NCBI GenBank assembly: GCA_964007475.1
Contig: CAXFZM010000052.1
Location: forward strand, 541,369 to 605,368
Direction of reading: 5' to 3'
From: Hybos culiciformis
Lineage: Eukaryota; Arthropoda; Insecta; Diptera; Hybotidae
Length of the DNA: 64,000 bases
In this document: piece by piece, positions 32,890-43,023 of the stretch
Numbering within the stretch: position 1 is the first letter of the stretch
How the letters are laid out: each line of letters begins with the position of its first letter
Position numbers and translations under genes: made by a program
The notes under the pieces: model-generated
Database searches by the model: none
Seen by the model: the letters and a program-made list of their open reading frames with translations, nothing else
What the model was told of the DNA's origin: nothing

Positions 32890-33336
32890 GATGTCAAGTG
32901 ACATCTCCTGACCGATCGGCTGGAGCTTCATTGGTCAGTTTTACTCGAAGCCTATCCCAACCGGGTACCGCACGTTTTGGTTGGGATAAGGAACGACCAA
33001 TGAGTCCGTCCACTTATGACAGTGTTCCTCTGTCACCATCAATGGACACAAGATCATGATTGCTCAGTGATCCTGAATTCATCGATAGTGGCAGTGGAAC
33101 CAGTCATAATACCACAACGTAGTATGGGTACTCCCGTAGGAGTATCCATGTGGTGACCGGTATTGTCTTAGTTTTGGATTCTTGGATAGACCCAAGAATC
33201 CTCCACCAAGATCGGGGGGTTTTGGGTTGAAAATTAGAACTGGCGTTACAACGCTCCATTCTAATATCAACCATGGCTGGAGTTATCATCCTAGGCCAAG
33301 TGGATAAAATCTACTTGGCTTCGGATAAGAACTCCA
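32890..33336 (-). ncRNA. Dense hairpin array in the Gypsy LTR
   Basis: In this ~450-bp block, less AT-rich than its surroundings, perfect short inverted repeats follow one another: GATGTCA/TGACATC (32890), CTGACC/GGTCAG (32908), TATCCCAACC/GGTTGGGATA (32953/32979), TGACAG/CTGTCA (33017), TACTCC/GGAGTA (33129), GGATTCTTGG/CCAAGAATCC (33176/33192) and GCCAAGT/ACTTGGC (33295/33313), the last enclosed by CTGGAGTT/AACTCCAG (about 33276/33329). ATTGGTC/GACCAAT also encloses the third hairpin. The right LTR has the same block at 42301-42747. No protein is encoded. It looks like a structured RNA element of the transcript. Confidence 0.55.
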
Positions 33337-33612
33337 GCACCTAAAGAGAAAAAAATTTTAAGGGCATATTATTAATTACCTTTTTTTTGTAAGACAATAA
33401 AATTGGTATGAAATTATTTTTGAAAATGCACCTCTTTTATATGATTAATTTGATTGCATTTCCAACAACAATTTCACACAAAACAAAAAAAAAAGGTAAT
33501 TTGTATTTAAAATTTAGAATTGCTAACTAGGCATATTTTATCATATAAAAATAATATTATATGCACTGTTGAGAATTAAAATTAAAAACAAGTTTTAAAC
33601 TTCACGGTAACA

Positions 33613-34104
33613 AATTAGGTTCAATCACACGCACAAAAGGTGGTGGATTGAAGCTAGAAAGTAAGGGAAGGTTTAAACAGAAATAAAAGATTAAGAAAGA
33701 ACAGAGGTGGGGCTCGAAGCCGACCTTGAGATAAAGAGTCTCATGTTCTACCGACTGAGTTAGCCGGGCAAAATTTTTTTCTTAAAAAAACAGATTTAAC
33801 TTTGTTTTTGTGTATGTATGTGTATGGATGTGTATGGATGTGTATGGATGTATATGTAACTGTGTTTTAACTTTAATTTTATTACAAATATATATATTTT
33901 TTTTTTTATAATTTGAACTTAAAACTATATAATTTTTATATATCTTATAAACTTGAAATATATATATCTTACTTTTTTTGTAATTTATTTTTTTGTGTCA
34001 TACATACATATATTTTTTTTTGTATTTATTTTTTTTTTATTTTTTTATTTTTATTTTTTTTATATATTTTTATTATTTATTTATTTATTTTTTTTCCATT
34101 TTAT

Positions 34105-34161
<57 letters not shown>

Positions 34162-34437
34162 CTTAGAACTATTTAAGATTTTCATTTTTTTTTTATTTAT
34201 TTAAAATATTTCTTATTTATTTATTTTATATTTTCTATATTATATAAGTACATATTATATATATATATATTTTATTTATAAGTGATTTTTTTATATAGAT
34301 TTATATATATTATATATTATGTTTATATATTATTATTATATATTCATAAAATTCTGTTATTTAAAAATTTGTAATTATAAATTAATTTTAAGATTTATCA
34401 CCTAAATTTATAAAACTAGTTCTCATATCATAAATTT
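33613..34437 (-). other. 3' internal region of the Gypsy element
   Basis: It contains a tRNA-Lys-like sequence (33697-33769), a TGTATGGA-type repeat (33808-33857), long T runs on the + strand (34107-34156) and TA-rich sequence. The bases next to the 3' LTR on the sense strand (GAACCTAATTTG) are not a normal polypurine tract. Confidence 0.7.
33697..33769 (-). other. tRNA-Lys(CTT)-like sequence inside the Gypsy element
   Basis: On the minus strand GCCCGGCTAACTCAGTCGGT gives the acceptor 5' strand and D-arm/A-box of tRNA-Lys. TGAGACTCTTTATCTCA is an anticodon arm with anticodon CTT, and TTCGAGCCCCAC is the T-loop/B-box side. The 5' side of the T stem is shortened and the 3' acceptor strand (expected to pair GCCCGGC) is lost, so it is a pseudogene or SINE head rather than a working tRNA. 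It lies ~85 bp from the 3' LTR in the same orientation as the element. Confidence 0.75.
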
Positions 34438-37400
34438 TTAGGTCTTAATGTCCTTCGCATGATAACGACCTATAAGATTTCTACCTGTAAGATCTTTTAG
34501 TTCGTAAATACTATTTCCTATAATTCTAAGTACAGTACAGGGTATAAATTTCTTTCCTAACTTCGCATTGAAGTGTTTGCTAAAGTCACTCTGTGCAAAA
34601 TTTCTTCTATATACTGTCTGACCTATTTTATATTTGATATTTTTACATTTCCTATCATACAATCTTCTTCCTTTTTCCTTAGATTTTTCTAAATTACGTT
34701 TTACTATATCCTTTATAATTTGAAAGGATCCTGGTGGGGGTAATATGTCTATATCTTCTCCCTCCAACATGTGTAATTTCCTAAGTAATTTAAAGGAGCT
34801 ACCATGGGTTATCATATGCTGTCCAAACAGGATATAATAAGGAGACATACCGGTCGCTTCATGTACGCTAGCGCGAAGAGCTGTGCTTATGCTATCGAGA
34901 TCGCCATCCCAGTTATACTGTTCGTCATCGATGTAAGCTCTTATGGCATTGAGAATTGAGCCATTAACCCTTTCGCTCGCGTTGGCTTGTGGGGAATAGA
35001 AAGCTGTTAGTTTATGTTCTATACCATAATTTTTCAAATAGGAATTGAATTCTTTTGAAATAAGTTGTGTCCCATTATCGCTTAAGATACATTCTGGACA
35101 GCCAAACAGACTGAAGGCTTCATCTAACACTTTAATAGCATTAGCTGAAGTAGCTTTACGTAATGGTCGAATTATTACGTATTTAGAAAATGAATCTAAT
35201 ATTATAAAGATACACGTATTTCCTGATTTTGATCTTGGATATGGGCCTAAAAAGTCAATATATAAATTTTGGAAGGGTCTTTCTGGTATGGGTTTGTTTC
35301 CCATAGGAGGTCTTAAAATTTGATTAGAAGGTTTAGTTTCTTTGCAAATTGTACAGTTAGAAATATATTGTTTTACGTTGGTAAACATTCTTGGCCAAAA
35401 GTACTTTGTTCTTAATTTATGGAGGGTTTTTCCTATTCCGCCGTGGGCTGAATGGGGAGGATCGTGGTTATTCTTTATCACGTCATTTATTAGTTCGTTC
35501 GGAACCCAAAGTCTCCACAGGTTGAATTCTGGTACTTCCTGCTCTTTTCTGTACTCTACCCTTTTAAATACTTTGTTGCCCACAACCTTGAGATCTGGAA
35601 GCTTATCACTATTGTCTTCAATAGCTTCTCTAATTTCTCTGTAAGTTTCTGATTCAAATTCTTTAGAATCAAGGTCTAAATCTGGAGAACGAGCTGAGAT
35701 TTCCTCTATCCCAAATGAACGAGAGAGTGTGTCGGCCACAACATTCTTTTTGCCGGATCTATGTTGTACGTCAAACTCGAAAGCTTGAAGTTTTAGGGAC
35801 CATCTAAAAAGTTTTCCGTGATGGTCTTTACACTTCATTAACCACTGAAGGGAAGCGCAATCAGTCAATACGGTAAATTTTACTCCTTCTACGTACATCC
35901 TGAATTTTTTTATAGCTTCAACTACCGCATAACACTCTTGTTCTGTAGCTGCCCACCGGTTTTGAGTGTCATTAAACTTTTTTGACATATAAGCTACAGG
36001 GTGTTCATTATTTTCGGAGTCATATTGGAAAAGAACGGCTCCAATTCCGGATTGGCTTGCGTCAGTTTGTATGAAAAAGGGTTTTCCGTAATCAGGGGGA
36101 GCTAAAACAGGTTCAGAGATTAGAATTTCTTTAATTTTTATGAAAGCTTTTCTAGCTTCATTTGTGAAATTGAATTTATTATTTGAATTTTTTGTTTTGA
36201 GGCAATCGGTAATGGGTGAGACAATGGTAGAGTAGTTTGGAATTAAACGCTGGAACCATCCAGTCATTCCTAGAAAACGTCTGGTTTGTTTAAGGGTTTT
36301 GGGCTCAGGGTATTCAGAAATTGCGGTTATTTTTCCTGGGTCTGGTTTCGTCCCATTCGCGCCAATTAAATATCCTAAGTATTTTATCTCTTTCATGAAA
36401 AATTTTGATTTTTCAACATTAATGGTGAGATTTGCTTTTCTCAAGGCTATTGCAACTTCTTTTAGAAGTTGAAAGTGGCGTTCTTTACTTTCGGTGGCGA
36501 CCATTAAGTCGTCCAGGTAAACTTTTACTTCTTCTTTCAGATGTTGGGGAATTACCTTGTACATAAGCCGACACATACGCTGAGCTGCGTTACAGAGTCC
36601 AAACGGCATTCGTGTAAAGTGATAAAGGGGTCTACCGGGGATTGCAAACGTAGTTTTTTCCCGCGAATCTTTTTCTAAGGGAATCTGCCAGAAAGCGTCT
36701 TTTAAATCTATACTGCTAATGTATTTGGTTTTGTCTATTCTCGCAAGCAGTCCTTGAATGTTGGGTAAAGGATACGCGTCTTTCTTTGTCAAATCGTTCA
36801 CTTTTCGCGAATCTAAACATAAACGGTTCTTTCCTGGTTTTCTAACGAGTACTACTGGCGAAGTCCAAGCACTATTGCTTTCTTCTATTACGCCCATCTC
36901 CAGCATTCTATCTACCTCGGCGTACATTAGGGTTTGTATGGCAGGGGAAATTGGATAATGTTTTTGTTTAATTGGTTCATTGTCCCCTGTGTCTATAACA
37001 TGTTGTTCTAAATGAGTACACCCTAACCCTTCAATAGCATATGATGGAAACATTTTCTTTATAGAATCTAATTCTAATTTTTCTTTGACATTTAAAGGAT
37101 GTAAATTTGGATCCGTTTCAGAAATTTCTGCGATTGGATTAAAAATTTGGGGGGCCAAGTTAAATTCTGTCCAAAAATTTACGCCAAGATAAAGTTGTTG
37201 TGATAATTTAGGGACTACGTGGATTTTTAAAATTTTCGATATATTATTAAAAGAAATAGGTACTAATATGTATCCTATTATATCGGTTTTATTACCGGCT
37301 GCGGTTATTACCGATTCTGAAATTTTGTGTAATTTAAAATTTGTATTTTCAGCGAGCCATTTTTTGTCTTTTCCTAAACAAGAAATAGAGGCTCCTGAGT

Positions 37401-39033
37401 CTAATAAACCCTCAAGAGTTACTTTTCCAACTTGAATTTTCACATAGGGTCGGTTATCGTGTGGAATTTTTATGATTGATGATAGAATGTTAGACTTATC
37501 GATTTTCACATTTTTGTAAAAATTTTCTTTGCGTACAGAATTCTTTTTTTTCTTTATTGATCGAGGAGTTCTATTTATGTTAAATCTTAATTCACTACTA
37601 TTTTTATATGTTACTAATTCTGCGCATTTTCTATCATATCTCTGTTTTCTGAAAGAATATGGAGGCCAGTGTTTCTTTGGCTTATACTCCATTTCTTGAA
37701 TTTCAGGTCTTTCTAAAATTTTAATTTTTTTCTTCTGAGAATTTTCGCTATTCTCAAAATTATCATTATAATTATTTTTTAACTCATTATCTATGGAGTC
37801 AGAGAAAATTATATTTTGGCCTACGTCATTATCTTTACTCGTTTTATTGCAATTTTTGCAAGTAGGAGAAACTTCATTAGTCATTCCGCATTTGTAGCAG
37901 AATACTCGTCTGAAATTGGCTGCGCAGTCCATGAACGCATGGCCTGGCATTTCACAGTTCCAACAACGTATATTAATTTCAGGAGTTGTTGATCTTGGAA
38001 TTTGATTTATTTTTGGTTTAGTAGGTTCCTTAAACCTTTCTTGAAATTTGGTCGTATTAAGGTAGGGCTGTTTATTGGTATTTTGTAATGCCATTTTTTC
38101 GTAGCAATTGTCGTTATAAGTTTCGTTATAACAGAAATCGTCTTGTACGCGATACCTGTTTCGATCGTTTGAAGGTTTGGTATAACAAGGTTCATTTTGG
38201 TAAATTGTATAAACCGGTCTGGATTCTTGACAGGAGTCTATCATTCTTAGTTTAGTTCTAAGTGTATTAAGATCTGATATTTCAACTGCCTGCAAGGGTT
38301 CTAGATATTCGCGCCTCGCATTCAACTTTATTCGGTTGCATAACCTTGGTTCACTCAATGGAGATTCTAACCTCTGATTGAGAGATATCATGGTTAGAAT
38401 AAATTCTCTCCCTGTTTCCCCTAACTTTTGTTTCCGCGTAACCAGTTCCGTGATTTTCAAATCTTCATCAAGAGCATCAGCGTACTCGTCTACGAGGGCT
38501 GAACTAAAAGTTCTCCAGGTAGTATTTTGTTTATTGTGTGTTCTAAAATAAAGAAAATACCACTTTTTTACTGAGGGGTCGAGTAATTGGTGGAAATTAT
38601 TAATTAATACTCGATCTGAGATATTGTGGTCAATTCTTTGATTGTCCACATCTTTTACAAAGTTTTCAACCTCATCCCCGTTGAAAAATAAACCGAACCG
38701 TTTTTTGAGATCTAATTCTGTGTCATATCGCGGTACTTGCCTATTATAATATGGTTCTTCAGAATTTCTTAGTCTGTTCGATCTTGGGCCTCGATTTCTT
38801 GGGGCGTTAGATCTGGGGTATTCCGTAGTTTCTCTTCTAATCGGAGAGTTTGAATACTTTGTTTGGTGACTAATTGAAGATTGGGAACCAAGTGTGCCAT
38901 ATTTAGAGGGGTAGTCTGGGTATATTCTACTGAATTCTGGTGAAGTTGGTTGTGTAGCCAAATGCTCTGTTATGTTAATTTGTCTACTCAAAGTTTCTAC
39001 TAGACTTTTTATTCTACTTATTTTGTCAGACAT
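34438..39033 (-). CDS. gag-pol: Ty3/Gypsy Gag-Pol polyprotein, intact, 1531 aa
   Basis: One uninterrupted frame from ATG at 39033 to the stop at 34438. Residues 1-130 are Ser/Arg-rich; the Gag capsid-like part spans about 110-270. A CCHC zinc knuckle (CWNCEMPGHAFMDC) sits near 354 and a second Cys cluster (CYKCGMTN...CKNC) near 375. The aspartic protease has LLDSGAS near 543. The RT has DLKDAFWQIPL near 778 and the catalytic VYLDDL near 839. RNase H begins at FIQTDASQSGIGAVLF near 989. The integrase has an HHCC finger (HSAHGG...CTIC, about 1189-1225) and a DDE core with Asp in YIDFLG (about 1259), Asp in SDNGTQ (about 1319) and Glu in ASERVNG (about 1353). No env or chromodomain is evident. 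All catalytic residues are present. Gag and Pol share one frame, so no frameshift signal is needed. Confidence 0.95.
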   Translation of the reverse strand: MSDKISRIKSLVETLSRQINITEHLATQPTSPEFSRIYPDYPSKYGTLGSQSSISHQTKYSNSPIRRETTEYPRSNAPRNRGPRSNRLRNSEEPYYNRQVPRYDTELDLKKRFGLFFNGDEVENFVKDVDNQRIDHNISDRVLINNFHQLLDPSVKKWYFLYFRTHNKQNTTWRTFSSALVDEYADALDEDLKITELVTRKQKLGETGREFILTMISLNQRLESPLSEPRLCNRIKLNARREYLEPLQAVEISDLNTLRTKLRMIDSCQESRPVYTIYQNEPCYTKPSNDRNRYRVQDDFCYNETYNDNCYEKMALQNTNKQPYLNTTKFQERFKEPTKPKINQIPRSTTPEINIRCWNCEMPGHAFMDCAANFRRVFCYKCGMTNEVSPTCKNCNKTSKDNDVGQNIIFSDSIDNELKNNYNDNFENSENSQKKKIKILERPEIQEMEYKPKKHWPPYSFRKQRYDRKCAELVTYKNSSELRFNINRTPRSIKKKKNSVRKENFYKNVKIDKSNILSSIIKIPHDNRPYVKIQVGKVTLEGLLDSGASISCLGKDKKWLAENTNFKLHKISESVITAAGNKTDIIGYILVPISFNNISKILKIHVVPKLSQQLYLGVNFWTEFNLAPQIFNPIAEISETDPNLHPLNVKEKLELDSIKKMFPSYAIEGLGCTHLEQHVIDTGDNEPIKQKHYPISPAIQTLMYAEVDRMLEMGVIEESNSAWTSPVVLVRKPGKNRLCLDSRKVNDLTKKDAYPLPNIQGLLARIDKTKYISSIDLKDAFWQIPLEKDSREKTTFAIPGRPLYHFTRMPFGLCNAAQRMCRLMYKVIPQHLKEEVKVYLDDLMVATESKERHFQLLKEVAIALRKANLTINVEKSKFFMKEIKYLGYLIGANGTKPDPGKITAISEYPEPKTLKQTRRFLGMTGWFQRLIPNYSTIVSPITDCLKTKNSNNKFNFTNEARKAFIKIKEILISEPVLAPPDYGKPFFIQTDASQSGIGAVLFQYDSENNEHPVAYMSKKFNDTQNRWAATEQECYAVVEAIKKFRMYVEGVKFTVLTDCASLQWLMKCKDHHGKLFRWSLKLQAFEFDVQHRSGKKNVVADTLSRSFGIEEISARSPDLDLDSKEFESETYREIREAIEDNSDKLPDLKVVGNKVFKRVEYRKEQEVPEFNLWRLWVPNELINDVIKNNHDPPHSAHGGIGKTLHKLRTKYFWPRMFTNVKQYISNCTICKETKPSNQILRPPMGNKPIPERPFQNLYIDFLGPYPRSKSGNTCIFIILDSFSKYVIIRPLRKATSANAIKVLDEAFSLFGCPECILSDNGTQLISKEFNSYLKNYGIEHKLTAFYSPQANASERVNGSILNAIRAYIDDEQYNWDGDLDSISTALRASVHEATGMSPYYILFGQHMITHGSSFKLLRKLHMLEGEDIDILPPPGSFQIIKDIVKRNLEKSKEKGRRLYDRKCKNIKYKIGQTVYRRNFAQSDFSKHFNAKLGKKFIPCTVLRIIGNSIYELKDLTGRNLIGRYHAKDIKT

Positions 39034-39343
39034 TTAATAAAAATTTGATTATTATTATTTTTATTTTTACTTTTTGTTACTAAATTATATAAGTTCCTTC
39101 AAGGATTTTTTTTTTTTTATATTATAGTATATAAATCATATATAATTTAAAAAAAAATTGTCTTCTTTACATTCCTTTAGAAATTTTCAATTATTATATA
39201 TATATATGTTTTTATAGGTCCTTTAGATAATAGAAATGCTTAGCGTTTAAGTATAGTAAAGAAAAATTTTAGAAAAAGAAGGAAAATTTTGGTAATTAGC
39301 TCTATTAAGTTAGAAAAAGGTTGGATAGTTAATAAATAGAAAT

Positions 39344-39440
39344 GTTCCAATTAGACTGATCTCCCCAGCATGTACCAGTGTGGACTGTGCCCACATTTTA
39401 GACTGCACTCACACTGTAAGGAGAAAAGTCGGCATGGAAC
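39344..39440 (-). ncRNA. Leader hairpin 1
   Basis: Conserved core AGCATGTACCAGTGT...GACTGCACTCACACTGTA (+ strand) flanked by arms that pair: GTTCCA (39344) with TGGAAC (39435), GACT with AGTC, and TCTCC (39360) with GGAGA (39420). Both arms are 21 nt long. Confidence 0.7.
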
Positions 39441-39478
39441 TTGTACTTGCTTTTTTTTTTTTATAGCATGTACAATGT

Positions 39479-39558
39479 GAAATTCAAAATCGCAGCATGT
39501 ACCAGTGTAGACTGTGCCTACATTTCAACTGCACTCACACTGTACGATGTTGAATTTC
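39479..39558 (-). ncRNA. Leader hairpin 2
   Basis: Same core; different arms: GAAATTCAA (39479) pairs with TTGAATTTC (39550) and ATCG (39489) with CGAT (39545). Confidence 0.7.
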
Positions 39559-39587
39559 GTTTTGAAGAAAAAAAAGAGCTTTACATT

Positions 39588-39677
39588 TCTCCTGAAACTT
39601 TTCCCCAGCATGTACCAGTGTAGACTGTGCCTACTTTTTTAAACTGCACTCACGCTGCAGGGAAAAGTAAAAGGAGA
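39588..39677 (-). ncRNA. Leader hairpin 3
   Basis: Same core with minor changes (CACGCTGCA instead of CACACTGTA); arms TCTCCT (39588) with AGGAGA (39672) and ACTTTTCCC (39597) with GGGAAAAGT (39660). Confidence 0.7.
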
Positions 39678-39730
39678 TTTGTGTAGTGTTAGAATAAGAA
39701 ATAAAGAACAGTTTCTAGAAGAAAGATAAT

Positions 39731-39835
39731 AAATATTTTTCTGAAAATTTTTCACCTCAGCATGTACCAGTGTAGGGCTCTGCCTACATTTCAACTGCAC
39801 TCACACTGTAAGGTGAAAATTAACTCCAAATATTA
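39731..39835 (-). ncRNA. Leader hairpin 4
   Basis: Same core; arms AAATATT (39731) with AATATTT-complement at 39828 and TTTTCACCT (39749) with AGGTGAAAA (39811). Confidence 0.7.
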
Positions 39836-40039
39836 TAAATAAATATTTTATAGAGCCAAATTTTTGAATTGGGGTTTCTAAAATATGTAGGAAAAAAAAA
39901 TTACTAAACTCAAAATACTATTTTTTTTATAAAAACTTTATGTTAGTCATATAAAAAATTATGGTCGTGTAAGGGGTTATGCCTTACAATTTTTTTCAAA
40001 GAGTAGAGACTCTTAAAGCCTTCCACCTCTTTGAGTAGG

Positions 40040-40105
40040 GTAGGACTCATAGTCTTACCACGTTGGGCAGGTAGGACTCATGCTCTTACCACGTTGGGCG
40101 CCATT
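40040..40105 (-). promoter_or_regulatory. Primer binding site (tRNA-Lys type) with an upstream partial tandem copy
   Basis: On the minus strand TGGCGCCCAACGTGG (40103-40089) begins 2 nt after the LTR end. It matches the complement of the 3' end of insect tRNA-Lys(CTT), which ends CCACGTTGGGCG plus CCA. A second, partial copy (CCACGTTGGGC at 40058-40068) follows from a 31-bp tandem duplication of TAGGACTCAT...CTTACCACGTTGGGC (40041 and 40072). Confidence 0.85.
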
Positions 40106-43023
40106 TGTTATGAATTAAATTAGGATTTGTTTGAATTGAGGATAACAAATTTCTAGCACCACGTTGGGCGCCATTTGTTATGAATTAAATTATTGTTGAA
40201 AACGGGGGTTGTATATAAGCACAAAAATTCTGAGTTCAAGATGAACTCTGAGAAATTTATCATAAAATTTTGATAAAAATAAAAAGGGAAAGTGGTGAAA
40301 GTAGAGGCAAAAGAAGGTGCTCTACTTTCAAAATTTTAAGCTGGTGCCGAGTCCACTGTCTAGGACATCCTGTTCTCAGGCCGGGTCTAAGCTCGTCGTT
40401 GGGTGGGTACGCGACAGTGAACACCAGAGGGTTCATAACAATATTTATAGGATGTCTTTTTAAGATAGAAGGTAAAAGGAGGTATAAAAAAAAATATATT
40501 TCAAAAACCCCAACCAATTCAAAATAAAAAAAACTTAAATCTAAATGACTAAGGAGTCATTCTTCAGCTCGCAGCTATGGCCACCTATAGCTGGATCTTA
40601 CGCTTGCATTTCTTTTACCTAGGACCTATGAAAATAATAAATTAAGTCAAAGACATTTCATGTTAAAATTAAAATTTTATTGACAAAAAAAAAAGAAACT
40701 TAAATATACCTACGACAATTTTATTCTAAACTAAACTACATTAATTTGGCTGCTTATGCCGCATGAAACAATAATTTGATATCATTTTTTTTTTTTTTAT
40801 ATAGGTATAAAATTTTAATATTTTAATAACGTCTCAAAATTTTCTTTTGCTTTATTTCATCGCTTTTATTTTACAACAATATTTAATCAGTACATATTTT
40901 GTTTTATGATTAATTCAAAGCAATATTTTATTTACTGTCTTAATTCAATTTTTTTTTTTTTGTATGTATATTATTTGTAGATTTTTGTTTTTATTAAACA
41001 TAATTATTTCTTACATATATACAATACATATTGCATATTTAAATTATGTGCAGATTTCGTTCAATAAAAAAATGTGCAGGTTGTTGTTTTGATATGATTG
41101 TGGCTTAAAGTGGAGGTGCTGTTGTAAGCTGAGTTTGTTTTTTTTGTTGCATAAAAAAAAAAGGTATGCATCACACAGTATGAAATTTTTATGGTTTATT
41201 TATATCAACTTCATAATTTTGTTTGGCCTTTTTTTTGTAAGACAATAAAATTGGTATCCAAAATAAAAATAGAAAATTTTAATTAGAAAAAAATTATTTT
41301 ATTTTAAAGAAAATATTAGAAATATAAAAATGTAGCTTAGCTATACAAAATACAAGTCAATTTCCTTGTCAGAAAATTCTATCTGTATTAAGTTATAGGC
41401 AAAAATTATTTTCAAAAAAATTTATTATTGGGCATAACATTTTAAAAAAAAATTAACTATACTTTTTTATTTAGTATTAAGATTAATTAATTTCTTTTTT
41501 ATTATAAAAAAAACTATTGAATATAGGTAAAAAATTTACATAGGGTGAAATTGTTTTTCATTAAAACAGTGATTCATAACCGGTGTTCCGCGAAAAAAAT
41601 ATACACATAATTTTGTTCCGCGTCTTTGAAAACGTTAAGAACCACTGCATTAAAGTTAATTAGGAAAAGAAAAATAAAATCTTATTTAATTTTATTAAAT
41701 TTGTTTCCAATTTTATTTCGAATTTAATTTTTTTTCTTGAAGAAAATTTGGCTTCGAATCTTTTAAAAAAAAATTTTTTTAAGGTAGTACTAAAGGGTAT
41801 GAAGATTTATGTTTATAAATTTATCGAAATATATTATAACTTGAAAAAAAATCTTACGTTATGTCGTATGAAAATCAAAAACTTTTTTTTTGTTGTTGAA
41901 GCTATAGCTTCACTTACGTAAGGGGGGTTTAGGGAACTTAAAAAATTTTATTATGGTCGGTCAGTTTTTTTTTTTTTTTTTTTATATATTTTTAATTGTA
42001 ATTATACAAGGTGAAAAGTTTTTACTTCACCAAAACTTTTAAAGAATGAGGAAAATTATTTTATAATTTTCTCTTTTTCTTTATTATTATTGGATTTTAA
42101 ATTTAATTTTTTTTTTTTGAATAAAAGGTATTCAAAAATAATTTTTGGAAATTTGATTATTTCTTGGGATTTCTTGGGATTTCTTGGGATTTCTTGGGAT
42201 TTCTCCAAAAAAAATTTGTCCCTACCGTATGACTTGTATTCCGTAGGCTAACTTTGTTAGTATTGGAAAAATTGAAAGTTAGGGAAATTGAAGTGCAGAA
42301 GATGTCAAGTGACATCTCCTGACCGATCGGCTGGAGCTTCATTGGTCAGTTTTACTCGAAGCCTATCCCAACCGGGTACCGCACGTTTTGGTTGGGATAA
42401 GGAACGACCAATGAGTCCGTCCACTTATGACAGTGTTCCTCTGTCACCATCAATGGACACAAGATCATGATTGCTCAGTGATCCTGAATTCATCGATAGT
42501 GGCAGTGGAACCAGTCATAATACCACAACGTAGTATGGGTACTCCCGTAGGAGTATCCATGTGGTGACCGGTATTGTCTTAGTTTTGGATTCTTGGATAG
42601 ACCCAAGAATCCTCCACCAAGATCGGGGGGTTTTGGGTTGAAAATTAGAACTGGCGTTACAACGCTCCATTCTAATATCAACCATGGCTGGAGTTATCAT
42701 CCTAGGCCAAGTGGATAAAATCTACTTGGCTTCGGATAAGAACTCCAGCACCTAAAGAGAAAAAAATTTTAAGGGCATATTATTAATTACCTTTTTTTTG
42801 TAAGACAATAAAATTGGTATGAAATTATTTTTGAAAATGCACCTCTTTTATATGATTAATTTGATTGCATTTCCAACAACAATTTCACACAAAACAAAAA
42901 AAAAAGGTAATTTGTATTTAAAATTTAGAATTGCTAACTAGGCATATTTTATCATATAAAAATAATATTATATGCACTGTTGAGAATTAAAATTAAAAAC
43001 AAGTTTTAAACTTCACGGTAACA
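40106..43023 (-). repeat. 5' LTR of the Gypsy element (2918 bp)
   Basis: Partner of 30695-33612, with the same internal features at an offset of 9411 bp: inner primer-site copy 40159-40173, pseudoknot 40341-40456, MITE 41567-41647, hairpin array 42301-42747. As the 5' LTR it would hold promoter and transcript start, which I cannot locate by eye. Confidence 0.95.

Larger units (their letters stand above)
30695..33612 (-). repeat. 3' LTR of the Gypsy element (2918 bp)
   Basis: On the + strand it starts TGTTATGAATTAAATT and ends TTCACGGTAACA. It contains, 70 bp inside its left end, a second copy of the LTR end and primer site (30748-30762), a candidate pseudoknot (30930-31045), an 81-bp hAT MITE (32156-32236), four TTTCTTGGGA repeats (32750-32790) and a dense hairpin array (32890-33336). 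Small open frames on both strands inside it have no recognisable product and lie in this structured sequence. Confidence 0.95.
39034..40105 (-). other. 5' leader of the Gypsy element
   Basis: About 1.07 kb between primer site and Gag start. It carries the four structured hairpins (39344-39835) and tandem primer-site copies at its 5' end (40040-40103). No upstream ORF of note on the sense strand. Confidence 0.8.

Noticed and set aside
33001..33030. ATGAGTCCGT resembling the hammerhead ribozyme core
   Set aside because: The required GAAA segment and stem II closing are absent, and the motif is on the antisense strand of the element.
33913..34204. Phe/Ile-rich frames
   Set aside because: Artefacts of T-rich low complexity.
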